A DNA stretch of 39,298 nt from Nostoc sp. PA-18-2419 (GTDB taxonomy: Bacteria; Cyanobacteriota; Cyanobacteriia; Cyanobacteriales; Nostocaceae), in contig NZ_SZNH01000008.1 in NCBI RefSeq assembly GCF_005869855.1, forward strand, positions 57,711 to 97,008, read 5' to 3'. The notes under the pieces are model-generated. The model ran no database searches and had not been told where the DNA came from. It was given only the letters and a program-made list of their open reading frames with translations. Of this stretch, positions 26,710 to 34,798 are shown piece by piece (positions within the stretch are counted from its first letter, which is position 1; every line of letters starts with the position of its first letter). Both the position numbers and the translations under genes were made by a program.

Positions 26710-29391
26710 TTACAACCAATTGCCAATCAATACATAGGAAGACCAAAAGCTTGGTGCTTTGTAATTAGGATGTTTCAGCAGTGTTAGCTGGGCGCGGTGA
26801 ACTGCTTCGGCTTTAGTGATTTTGCCACTTTTGAGTTCTTGATAGAAAGCACTTACAAACATTGCCGTTGACTTATCATCAATTTGCCAGAGGGAGGCGA
26901 TGGTACTGCGTGCGCCGGCTCGAACAGCTGCTCCTGCCAAACCGAGTGCAGCGCGGCTGTCTCCTGCTGCTGTCTGGCAAGCACTCAAGACTAATAGCTC
27001 TACTATACTTTTGCTTTGAGTGCGGAAGAGAGTATCGAAATCTTTGACGTTAATTTGACCATCAAAATCCAAAATAAAAGTGTCTTCAAGGCGAGAACTA
27101 AACTGACCGTGGGTTGCCAAATGTACAATGTTGAATGAAGTCGCAGCAATTTCATTCTCTAAATTTTTTTTCTTAAAATTCCCATCCAACAAACTTGTTG
27201 TTGAAACTCCTGCTTTGGTAATGCCGTCGAATTCAAATTTTATCCCAAGTAATGGAGAAAACTTGAATCCTGGCGGGGGCTGAGTTAATCCTGCGGTGAG
27301 AGCTACTAATTTCTGTTTCACCAGCGGTTTCGGGTCTATGAGTTGCAGACCTACACTTAGACTAATTGCATATTTCTGTACCAAATATTGGTTGCCATCG
27401 TAGAGAGCTGACATTGGTATATTACGTAATACACCATCAAGAACAAATACTAGGGTGTTGACTTTATTTTGTTTCAATTGTAACTCAATCGGCTTGAGTA
27501 GCCAGTTGTAAACTTCTTGTGACTGGGTTTTAACAATTTTGGTGGCAGTGGGATTAACAAGATTTTTTCGTAGTTTTACTAAGAGCTCCTCTACTTGTGA
27601 TTGGGAAATCTTAGTACTGTAATTTTGCAGGGGTTGTTTAGGAATTTTGACAATTACCTGGAGTTCTTGCGGAAGAATAATTGGATAGATAATAGCAGCG
27701 CTAGCATTAGCTCGGTCTACCACTTTATCTAGGATTACTTTTTGACCTTGCAGACAAGCTTCCCGGAAGAAGTCATCCAATTCTGCTAGTTGGAGTGCTT
27801 CAATTCGCTCGCGTGCTTTGTCCAATATTTTCTCATCTGCTTTTCCTTGTTGAGATTGCAGCAATAATTCTACTGACTGTCGGTAAACGGGTTCCACGCT
27901 GTCCCGAAAGTTGAATTGCACATCTTGATTAACTATGTCGTTATTTACTATTAAATCTTTACGCAGAGGCTGAAGGGTTTCTACAGCTGCATCATAAGCA
28001 GCGATCGCACCATTAATATCTTTTTGTGCCCGGAGTAATCTACCTAACTGCCACTCTAATGTATACGTAATTTCTGGTGCATTGCTACTCTGTGCCAAAG
28101 CTAATCCTTGGAGAGTTAGGTCTTGTGCCTCCAGCCACTGTTCGCTTTCTTCGTACAAACCACCTAAACTTTTAAAGGCATAGGCTTCTGTTCGCTTGTC
28201 ACCTAAGGTGTGGGATTGCTTGATGGCATTGGCGAGTAATACTGCTGAGTGTTGAGTGTTGAGTGAGGAGGAAGAATTTTTAATTAATACTTGTGAATTA
28301 TTTTTGTTGACTTTTCGTATATTTTGTGCATAATTAATCTGGGCATAGATACTAGCACGGCTGAGGGGGAGTTGGTCGAGTTGAGGTTCGATCGATGATA
28401 AAAGAGTTTGAACCTCTGGCCATTGTTGGTCTTCGATGAGTAGGCTCAAGAGATTTAATTGCGCTTGGACTTTTGTTAAGAGTGAGGCAGAAGTTGCAAC
28501 AGCTTGTTGATAGTAAGCGCTCGCATTTTTTTTATCTTGTCGTTTACGAGCATTATTCCCCAAGCTGAACAGACTTGCGGCAATATCTGCGCTTGATTGC
28601 ATGTTTCGAGCAATTGTTAAACTTTCTTCTAAGACTTGGCGTGAGTCTTTTAAATTGCCCACTACCAAAAGTGCATCACCAAGCGATCGCAAACTCATTG
28701 TCTTTTCTTTAGAATCTCGTTGAGATTTTAACGTCTGACTAACTTTCTCGAGTGTTTTGATTGCACGAGGGTAAAATCCTTGGGCTTGCCATGCCTGTGC
28801 TTGATTAATCAGCGATCGCACTACACCATTTTGATCGTGTACTTTTTTATAAACTGCTTCCGTCTTCTCCCAAGTTGCTAAAGCTGCTTCAGCCCGTCCC
28901 ATTGATAGTTGCAGACTACCTTGAATATTCAATGATTGCGCCAATATTTGCAGAGTTTTTTTTTCTTCTCCTTTGAGCAAATTTAAGCTTTCTGTAATTG
29001 CCTGCTGCGCCTGATTCCATTCACCTAGCTGTTGATAAGTCAGCGAAAGATTACTCAATGTCGCCGCTAATTCCAAATTATCTCCTTGCTGGCGATATGC
29101 CTTGATAGCTTGCTGCAACATTTCTACTGCTTGGGCAAATTTTCCAGTATCGTATAAAAATTTGCCTTGTTGTACTATGGAAGCCGTATTAGTAGCTACG
29201 ACTGAGGATATAATACTGTTAATTGGCTGTTGGATTGAGGAATTGATTGAGCTAGGAACTTTTGCCAGCACAGGTGAACCGAGAATACATAACAAACCCA
29301 TTAGGAAGTAGAAAGACAAATGTATTACTTTTTGCCTTTGAACTTTTAGAAAATTTGCGCCAAGAATCCTAGTTTTTTTAATCACGCGCAT
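26710..29391 (-). CDS. Exported TPR-CHAT protein (caspase-like peptidase domain)
   Basis: 893 aa. A signal-like segment near residues 25-43 (LSFYFLMGLLCILGSPVLA) is followed by a long TPR array (about 75-480: ALYD/GKFAQAVEML, LSNLSLTYQQLGEWNQAQ and more), a linker, then a CHAT domain (about 590-893). The CHAT His is in VHLATHGQF and the Cys in VLSACQTAAG, both intact, so the peptidase should be active. CHAT proteins are clan CD relatives of caspases and separases; several act as defence or regulated-death proteases, while cyanobacterial exported TPR-CHAT proteins are mostly uncharacterised. A small sigma-like gene lies upstream on the same strand but has its own terminator. Confidence 0.9.
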   Translation of the reverse strand: MRVIKKTRILGANFLKVQRQKVIHLSFYFLMGLLCILGSPVLAKVPSSINSSIQQPINSIISSVVATNTASIVQQGKFLYDTGKFAQAVEMLQQAIKAYRQQGDNLELAATLSNLSLTYQQLGEWNQAQQAITESLNLLKGEEKKTLQILAQSLNIQGSLQLSMGRAEAALATWEKTEAVYKKVHDQNGVVRSLINQAQAWQAQGFYPRAIKTLEKVSQTLKSQRDSKEKTMSLRSLGDALLVVGNLKDSRQVLEESLTIARNMQSSADIAASLFSLGNNARKRQDKKNASAYYQQAVATSASLLTKVQAQLNLLSLLIEDQQWPEVQTLLSSIEPQLDQLPLSRASIYAQINYAQNIRKVNKNNSQVLIKNSSSSLNTQHSAVLLANAIKQSHTLGDKRTEAYAFKSLGGLYEESEQWLEAQDLTLQGLALAQSSNAPEITYTLEWQLGRLLRAQKDINGAIAAYDAAVETLQPLRKDLIVNNDIVNQDVQFNFRDSVEPVYRQSVELLLQSQQGKADEKILDKARERIEALQLAELDDFFREACLQGQKVILDKVVDRANASAAIIYPIILPQELQVIVKIPKQPLQNYSTKISQSQVEELLVKLRKNLVNPTATKIVKTQSQEVYNWLLKPIELQLKQNKVNTLVFVLDGVLRNIPMSALYDGNQYLVQKYAISLSVGLQLIDPKPLVKQKLVALTAGLTQPPPGFKFSPLLGIKFEFDGITKAGVSTTSLLDGNFKKKNLENEIAATSFNIVHLATHGQFSSRLEDTFILDFDGQINVKDFDTLFRTQSKSIVELLVLSACQTAAGDSRAALGLAGAAVRAGARSTIASLWQIDDKSTAMFVSAFYQELKSGKITKAEAVHRAQLTLLKHPNYKAPSFWSSYVLIGNWL

Positions 29392-29762
29392 GGCAAAAGA
29401 AAGGTAATAAATATAACCTAGAAAATTAACTGTAAGTACTTGGGCTACAGGGTAATGTTACCATTTATATTCATTACCTATTCCTAAGCCTTTACAATCT
29501 TATTTATCAGGGATTGATAATAGTTTTATTCTTTTTGAGCTATTTTATCTAAGTTTTATTTTTAGTGAAGGTTTTCACCTACTTAATTATTATGTCCACT
29601 AGTATGTTTTCAGACCCTAAGCTTTCTCAGTTTAGTTGCCCAAGCAGCCTTTTTTAACTTTAACCAAATACATAAAATAAAAATTTTGTCATCAACAAAA
29701 AGTATTATTATTGATAATAATTATGTAAATTTATATCAAACCTAAATCATTCATGAGCAACC

Positions 29763-29795
29763 AGATCCCAGACTTCTCAAAGAAGTTCTAGGTCT
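29763..29795. repeat. Palindromic dispersed repeat (AGATCCC...AAGAAGT type)
   Basis: AGATCCCAGACTTCT-CAA-AGAAGTTCTAGGTCT (arms 29763-29777 and 29781-29795) is a decayed version of the GACTTCTnnnAGAAGTC hairpin that I recall as common in Nostocales spacers. Three mispaired positions in the middle of the stem. Confidence 0.6.
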
Positions 29796-29989
29796 AAGCT
29801 TTTCAATTTTCACAAATCAAATAGGAATCGTGTATGTAACTTAAGTATCTTTTTTGAGTTACCGTTTATTCATTCGCCACTGACACAGAATTCAATTTGA
29901 TTTTCTCGCGACTGACGTATGTATTCTGTTTTAGGGACTGAGAAATCAAAAATATCCTCCTGCTGATACTCAACAGTCATCAGTCATCG

Positions 29990-30038
29990 GTCATCAGTCA
30001 GCAAGTTCAAGTGGTTGTTTTTATTTTTTGGAGTTCCC
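29990..30038 (+). repeat. 49-base dispersed repeat, copy C (diverged)
   Basis: Same length and same ends as copies A (37622-37670) and B (26661-26709): GTCATCAGTCA at the start and TTATTTTTTGGAGTTCCC at the end, while the middle 15 bases differ. Confidence 0.55.
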
Positions 30039-30041
30039 TGA

Positions 30042-30072
30042 TAAAAAAGACTGGCATGGTTTTCACGCCAGT
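30042..30072 (-). terminator. Intrinsic terminator of the sigma-like gene
   Basis: On the minus strand ACTGGCGTG-AAAAC-CATGCCAGT (9 bp, one G-T) is followed by CTTTTTTATC. It begins 48 bases after the stop codon, so most transcripts from the sigma-like gene should stop before the CHAT gene. Confidence 0.9.
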
Positions 30073-30120
30073 TTGTTTAACTTTGGGATCGTTAGCAGAT
30101 TAACACCTCCTGTTGTTTAT

Positions 30121-30771
30121 TCATAACAAGCCCTCTGATTGAGCGAATTTACGCAAACGCGGTAGACACTGGCGCTGATAAAAACTGCTCAAGGTCGGAA
30201 TTGACAGCCCAAATTCTTCAGACAACTCTCTCCAGCTAACTTCCGGGGGTAGGCGTTTGAGAATTAACACCTGACAATTTATGTCTGAACGCCCTTTGAT
30301 GCAAATACTGCGGAGTTCTCCTTCAGAGTCCGTCCTCACCCAACTCTCCAAGTCTTCCAGAATTGGGGGTGCTTCCGGGTTAGCCGGGAGATTATCTACA
30401 GGATCGATGGTTTCAGTTGTTCCACCGGATGTAGACTGACGAACTCTAAGAGGGACTGTTATGGCTTGTTCTCGGTTTTGGTTAAGGTAAAAGTCTTGTA
30501 GTCTCCGTTTTAGGTAAGCATTCAGCCAGGTGATCACAGTACCATAAGCGGGGTCATATATTTGACCTGTCAAACCTTCACAAACATTACGGCAGAAATA
30601 CAACCAAGTTTGTTGTAGTGCGTCTTGATAATAGGGAGTACTATCTCTCCAGAGTCTACTTGCTGTCAAACGAATAATTTGCGTGAGCAGCTTCTGACGC
30701 TGAGGGCTTCCAGGTGGGTATCCACAGGCTTCGGTAACTAAGCGGCGTAGCTGTTCATCTAATTGAACCAT
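30121..30771 (-). CDS. Small sigma-70-like factor (cyanobacterial type)
   Basis: 216 aa. Residues about 45-100 (YYQDALQQTWLYFCRNVCEG...WLNAYLKRRLQDF) resemble sigma region 2, and 170-205 (SWRELSEEFGLSIPTLSSFYQR) is a region-4 type helix-turn-helix. The middle is poorly conserved. This fits the divergent small sigma factors of cyanobacteria (group 4-like); its regulon is unknown and no anti-sigma factor is adjacent. ATG at 30771 is chosen; an upstream TTG would add six residues without a ribosome site. I recall that such genes often neighbour CHAT or DUF1822 genes in cyanobacteria; here the CHAT gene lies 730 bases downstream. Confidence 0.75.
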   Translation of the reverse strand: MVQLDEQLRRLVTEACGYPPGSPQRQKLLTQIIRLTASRLWRDSTPYYQDALQQTWLYFCRNVCEGLTGQIYDPAYGTVITWLNAYLKRRLQDFYLNQNREQAITVPLRVRQSTSGGTTETIDPVDNLPANPEAPPILEDLESWVRTDSEGELRSICIKGRSDINCQVLILKRLPPEVSWRELSEEFGLSIPTLSSFYQRQCLPRLRKFAQSEGLL

Positions 30772-30914
30772 GACAATCTTGAGGAACAAAGCAAGAATAT
30801 CTTAGTATTGCGTATAACAACGCCTTAGAAAATTACCTTTCGTCACGATATGGGGCATGAGGCATTGCGACTGTTAACTGTTGACTGAGGAGTTACTATT
30901 CTCCCTATCTTCCC

Positions 30915-32291
30915 TCAATACAATCCTACCCAAGACAGGAAATTTTCCCACCAAGAAAATCTCAGATTACTTATGCTCAGTTTCATTTTGTTACGGATGT
31001 CTTGGATATTCCAGTTGGTTAGTTTAGCTAAAGTTTGGGCTTCTTGTTCAAAACGCTTGGGTAAAGAACGCTTATATTCTCTACCTGCCTGACACTTGAG
31101 TTCTCCTTGGAAGGGATGTTGTAAAACATAACGCCCTTGGAAGGAATCACGATTACCAGTTTGTTGAAATATCAAGTCTTCGGGGAATTTGTCGCGGGTG
31201 TAACGGACATGCAAGCGGGAGATAAAGACATTACTTCTAGGAACGGAACGACGAAAGTTCGGGGATACTGGGACATTACTTGCAGAATTATCATCTAGCC
31301 AAAATACACCTGCTTCCTTGAGTTCCTCTGAGGTTAGGGGATCGGCAGAACAGGGATCGCAATTACTCATGTCCCAAGCGTATTCCAAAAAACCAACTTT
31401 CTTGTCTTCTTTGGTGTAGGCGGTTTGAAACATAGATTTGTAAAATTCACCAAATTCATCTTTGACAAATAAGGGAATGTTGGCATCAGAGGGGATTTTT
31501 ACCGTCCGGTAATTAGTGATTTCTGCTTGTCCTTCAGGCGAGAGGATATAAACAATTAAATCCTGCTCTGTTGTGGCATTGATCATGCCCAAACGAATTG
31601 GCAGCATGAATCTAGGTGACTGGTAAGAAATTTGTAGCGGACGAAGGAACTGGTAGCCAGATTTCTCAAATTTATCTAAGTTGACTTTAGCAACAAAGAA
31701 TTTCATTGAAGAGCGGACATAGGGTTTAAGTAACTGTTTCGCCCCTTTAGGAATTTTGTAGCCATTGCGTTGGAGCCAAGTTTCTAGTCCGCCAGATTCT
31801 TTAGCACTGAGAATCACGATATCGTATTCACCGACGTTGAAACGTGCTTCCACCGTGACACCCAAACTAGCGTCACCTCTGGCACGTGCTGATTCATTGC
31901 TTGATGTTGGTGCTGGTGCTGCCATTGGTCGGTCATATTCGTAAACTGGGGCACAAGGATCTGAGTCAAAATATTCGACCAACCGCGGCGCACTAAAAGC
32001 ATCCAAACGTTCGATAATTTTGGGTTCAGCCACGCGGACTTGCTCTTTTTGCAGCACCGTTGGCACAGGCACCACGATCGCAAAATCTTTGACTTCACCT
32101 TGAAAATCGTTTGCCATCGTTAGAACAGTACGATCGCCATCTCGCGCGATCGCCACCTGAGAAGCTTTGTTATACAATTTTGTATCAGCTTTGGCTACAT
32201 AAAATCCACAAAATGCCCAAGCTGTCGGTGCAAAGCACAAAACAACTACAATTGCCAATAATAATGGCGTCAAAAATCGAAAAAATCTCAT
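30915..32291 (-). CDS. Exported DUF2330 protein
   Basis: 458 aa. A clear signal peptide (FLTPLLLAIVVVLCFAPTAWA, about residues 5-25) is followed by the DUF2330 start FCGFYVAKADTKLYNKASQVAIARDG. Other Cys occur in DSDPCAP, SNCDPCSADP and LKCQAGREY, so disulfides are likely. The function of DUF2330 is unknown. ATG 32291 is chosen because AGAGG precedes it by 7-8 bases; the ATG two codons earlier almost touches that site. The upstream neighbour (24 bases) is an RnfD/NqrB-like membrane protein; they very probably form an operon and may work together. Confidence 0.87.
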   Translation of the reverse strand: MRFFRFLTPLLLAIVVVLCFAPTAWAFCGFYVAKADTKLYNKASQVAIARDGDRTVLTMANDFQGEVKDFAIVVPVPTVLQKEQVRVAEPKIIERLDAFSAPRLVEYFDSDPCAPVYEYDRPMAAPAPTSSNESARARGDASLGVTVEARFNVGEYDIVILSAKESGGLETWLQRNGYKIPKGAKQLLKPYVRSSMKFFVAKVNLDKFEKSGYQFLRPLQISYQSPRFMLPIRLGMINATTEQDLIVYILSPEGQAEITNYRTVKIPSDANIPLFVKDEFGEFYKSMFQTAYTKEDKKVGFLEYAWDMSNCDPCSADPLTSEELKEAGVFWLDDNSASNVPVSPNFRRSVPRSNVFISRLHVRYTRDKFPEDLIFQQTGNRDSFQGRYVLQHPFQGELKCQAGREYKRSLPKRFEQEAQTLAKLTNWNIQDIRNKMKLSISNLRFSWWENFLSWVGLY

Positions 32292-32315
32292 TATCATACC
32301 TCTGTATTTTTTAAG

Positions 32316-33200
32316 TTAAGAGACCCGATTAATCGCGTCTGTACAAGATTTAAGAGTTAGGGATAGTGGGGTAAAATTCTCTCCATCCCCCTGATCCCCT
32401 GTTTGCCAAGAAAATTTTGGGGCTAACCAAAGGACATCTAGCAAAATGCTCAATGGTGCAAGGATAAACAGTGCCCAGAAAACTGCTGTGGAAATGAAGA
32501 AATAATTCCGCAAGATAAAAGTTAATCCGGCGATGCAGATTGCCCAAACTACACGCCCAATCCGGGAATTGGGAATTGATCGCGGATCGGTAATCATAAA
32601 TAGAGCGAATAGCAGCAATGAGCCGCTCATTAATCGGTGCCAGTAAACATCCCAAGTCCAACCCAGCCAAAGATTACGAATCGCCTCTAGGAGGGAGTAT
32701 GCACCCATAAAAGCTGCTGTAGTGTCCCAGCGACCAATTCGTTGCAAAACCATACCGCCAGTACCAGCAAATACTAGCCCATACCACCACTCTTCACCCC
32801 ACTGTCCTGGTGAAACCCAAGCGTCGCGGGTGAAAATCAACGCACAAATGATGCCAAAATTGCCCGGATTAAAGAAATGCTTATCGCCGACTCGAAAGAT
32901 AAATTTGCTGGCGATCGCACTTGCTACGGCGATTACCATTGTTGTCCAATGGTCAGCCCGCAACAACAGGCTCAGTCCCAAGGAAGTGATTAAAGCACTG
33001 CGAAGATTTAGGCTGTGTTCTGTGTTATTTGCAGACCAATGATTAATGACTAATGACAATATCGATTGAGTTGTTAAAGAAGTGGCGATCGCTACTGCAA
33101 TCAACTCTGGTCGCAGTGTCCAGTCTCGTGTACCGATTCCCAAGACTAGGAACAAGCCCAAAAACAGAATTTGGTAGTCTCGTATATCTTTGAGCAACAT
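32316..33200 (-). CDS. RnfD/NqrB-like multi-span membrane protein
   Basis: 294 aa, about eight hydrophobic spans, with the RnfD/NqrB-type segment FRVGDKHFFNPGNFGI (about 101-116) and FMITDPRSIPNSRIGRVVW (about 205-223). In Rnf and Nqr complexes this subunit carries a covalent flavin on the Thr of an SGAT motif; no SGAT is visible here, so it may not be flavinylated that way. No other rnf or nqr genes are present. The last ~20 residues (NFTPLSLTLKSCTDAINRVS) run into a palindromic repeat and are probably a late extension. Start at 33200. First gene of the pair with DUF2330. Confidence 0.82.
   Translation of the reverse strand: MLLKDIRDYQILFLGLFLVLGIGTRDWTLRPELIAVAIATSLTTQSILSLVINHWSANNTEHSLNLRSALITSLGLSLLLRADHWTTMVIAVASAIASKFIFRVGDKHFFNPGNFGIICALIFTRDAWVSPGQWGEEWWYGLVFAGTGGMVLQRIGRWDTTAAFMGAYSLLEAIRNLWLGWTWDVYWHRLMSGSLLLFALFMITDPRSIPNSRIGRVVWAICIAGLTFILRNYFFISTAVFWALFILAPLSILLDVLWLAPKFSWQTGDQGDGENFTPLSLTLKSCTDAINRVS
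32321..32340. repeat. GATTAATC palindromic repeat inside a C-terminus
   Basis: AGACCCGATTAATCGCGTCT is self-complementary at 9 of 10 pairs; the GCGATTAATCGC core is a frequent palindromic repeat in Nostoc spacers. Here it encodes the last residues of the RnfD-like protein and lies in the 24-base gap region before the DUF2330 gene. Confidence 0.65.
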
Positions 33201-33399
33201 TATCTATTAATTCAGGGATTACCCGGAGATTTCTCCCCAATTTAGACGAGTATTAGCTCAAATTATGTTGCTGTTACAGATTTTGTTACAGAAATAGCAG
33301 GAGGTAGGAGGCAAGAGATAGAAGGCAGGAGGTAAATTACTATTCTTGAAATTCACGCTTGTCATTATGTCCTAATCCACCTGGCAACTGCTATAACTA

Positions 33400-33619
33400 A
33401 GTTCCGAACACAAACTGTCGAGTTCTGAACACCAACCCCCGAGTTCTGAACACGAACTGTCTAGTTCTAAACAAGAACCGTCTAGTTCTGAACACGAACT
33501 GTCTAGTTCTGAACAAGAACCGCCGAGTTCTGAACACCAACCGCCGAGTTCTGAACATAAACTGTCGAGTTCCGAACACGAACCGCCGAGTTCTAAACAA
33601 CAATCGCCGAGTTCTGAGG
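33400..33619. repeat. 21-bp tandem repeat, ten full copies and a half
   Basis: Units of exactly 21 bp begin at 33400, 33421, 33442 and so on to 33589, with a partial at 33610; each starts AGTTCTGAAC or a one- or two-base variant and ends CCGCCG, CTGTCG, CTGTCT or CCGTCT. Two sub-types (ACTGTCG/T-type and ACCGCCG-type ends) are mixed. There are no spacers, so it is not a CRISPR. All frames stay open because 21 is a multiple of three, but no frame has a start codon with a ribosome site. Confidence 0.95.
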
Positions 33620-33745
33620 AAGGTAAATTATCATTTAAAGTGGGTTAAGAGAATTAAATATAATAAAATCTGCTCATGAAGTAGCTTTTTTCTCCTGTCT
33701 CCTACGTTCTAGTTAATCAAATAATGAATCATTGCCAAAAGCATA

Positions 33746-33769
33746 GGCGTAGCCCCTCGCAGACATCGC
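33746..33769. repeat. GGCGTAGCCC...GCAGACATCGC dispersed repeat
   Basis: This 24-base segment is a familiar kind of element in Nostoc and Anabaena spacers (GCGTAGCCCnnCGnAGACATCGC). It lies about 50 bases upstream of the polysaccharide deacetylase gene. Recognition is from memory of the pattern. Confidence 0.6.
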
Positions 33770-33815
33770 AGTTTCGGCACTAACACCTACAAAAAGTTAT
33801 CAGCTACGAGGCAAA

Positions 33816-34481
33816 ATGCAGTTAGCTCCCCTATTTCCAATTTTCCACCGCATACTTGTGCCAAGTTTTCCCAATTGCCTTTGGGTTGGAAATCCCGATT
33901 CTAAAGCGATCGCTTTGACCTTCGATGATGGGCCTCATCCTGAATACACACCAGAAGTTTTAGCAGTTTTAGACCAGTACAATATTACAGCTAGTTTTTT
34001 TTGGTTGGGTGTTTGCGTTAACCGTTCGCCAGCCATTGCTAAAGCCGTGAGCGATCAGGGACACTGGATTGGATTGCATGGGTATGATCATCGCTCTTTT
34101 CCGATGCTTTCTCCAAATGAACTCAAGGAGAGTTTAGAAAAAACCCAAGCTGCCATTTACAATGCCTGTAATTTACAACCAGAACAAGTGCGGGATGTCC
34201 GTCCGCCCAATGGTTTATTTACACCAGCTACTTTAAAATTATTCTCACAGTGGAATTACCGCCCAGTTATGTGGAGCGTTGTACCAGAAGATTGGGTACG
34301 ACCAGGCGTCAACACTGTGGTAAAACGAGTTATGCAGCAAGTCAAAAATGGTTCACTGATTGTTTTGCATGATGGTGCGTGCGGTGGACAAGATGCTGCT
34401 GCCACAATCAAAATTCTTATTCCCCAACTGCTACATCAAGGCTATAAGTTTGTGACTGTTGATACTCTATGGCAACGGTGA
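33816..34481 (+). CDS. Polysaccharide deacetylase (NodB domain)
   Basis: Metal-dependent deacetylase of N-acetylated sugars in peptidoglycan, chitin-like or exopolysaccharide. NodB motifs in order: LTFDDGPHPE (D37, D38), HGYDHRSF (the two His metal ligands), RPPNGLFTP, VVPEDWVRPG and VLHDGACGG near residue 187. It is 221 aa, essentially the NodB domain alone, and has no clear signal peptide, so its location is uncertain. No adjacent biosynthetic genes. Confidence 0.9.
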   Translation: MQLAPLFPIFHRILVPSFPNCLWVGNPDSKAIALTFDDGPHPEYTPEVLAVLDQYNITASFFWLGVCVNRSPAIAKAVSDQGHWIGLHGYDHRSFPMLSPNELKESLEKTQAAIYNACNLQPEQVRDVRPPNGLFTPATLKLFSQWNYRPVMWSVVPEDWVRPGVNTVVKRVMQQVKNGSLIVLHDGACGGQDAAATIKILIPQLLHQGYKFVTVDTLWQR

Positions 34482-34798
34482 AAAATCTCTGATGAATACA
34501 ATTTTGGCGCTAATTAACAGCAGTTACTACTATTAGAACATGTTTTAAAAATATCATTCAGTAGTCTCAACTTTCACCCAAAGCACTAACTAATATTGGC
34601 TGACCTGTATTCTTTACTGGTTCATCCTCTATTTAAAAATTTTTGGTTAAGACTTCCCAGGTTATTATCAGTTGATTAGATGCTTTGCTTTCATTGAATT
34701 GGGCTATCATAATCAATACTAAATTCAAATTTCAATCTATTTTCTATCTGGGAATATTAACCTTTAAAAGCTAATATTCCCAGCACTTTTGCTACTTC
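34482..34798. other. Spacer between convergent deacetylase and kinase genes
   Basis: 317 bases, AT-rich, no gene. The only notable element is the perfect hairpin at 34748-34783 near the kinase end. Confidence 0.5.
34748..34783. terminator. Perfect 12-bp hairpin, likely bidirectional terminator
   Basis: CTGGGAATATTA (34748-34759) and TAATATTCCCAG (34772-34783) are exact reverse complements with a 12-base loop. It lies 15 bases beyond the stop codon of the sugar kinase and between two convergent genes. CACTTTTG follows on plus; no long T-run on minus. Confidence 0.6.

Larger units (their letters stand above)
29392..30120. other. 729-base spacer between CHAT and sigma-like genes
   Basis: No gene found. 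Holds a degraded palindromic repeat (29763-29795), a Nostoc-type TCATCAGTCATCGGTCATCAGTCA run with repeat copy C (29990-30038), and the terminator at 30042-30072. The CHAT promoter must lie in the AT-rich part above 29391. Confidence 0.55.

Noticed and set aside
30042..30072. Regulatory hairpin of the CHAT gene leader
   Set aside because: Its T-run and distance to the sigma-like stop codon make it a plain terminator of that gene.
33397..33603. Minus-strand 68-codon protein of RTRRFVF/RTRQFVF units
   Set aside because: It is produced by the 21-bp repeat being a multiple of three; no ribosome site, extreme composition, open in other frames too.
33400..33619. CRISPR array
   Set aside because: Units are contiguous 21-bp repeats with no unique spacers, and no cas gene is near.
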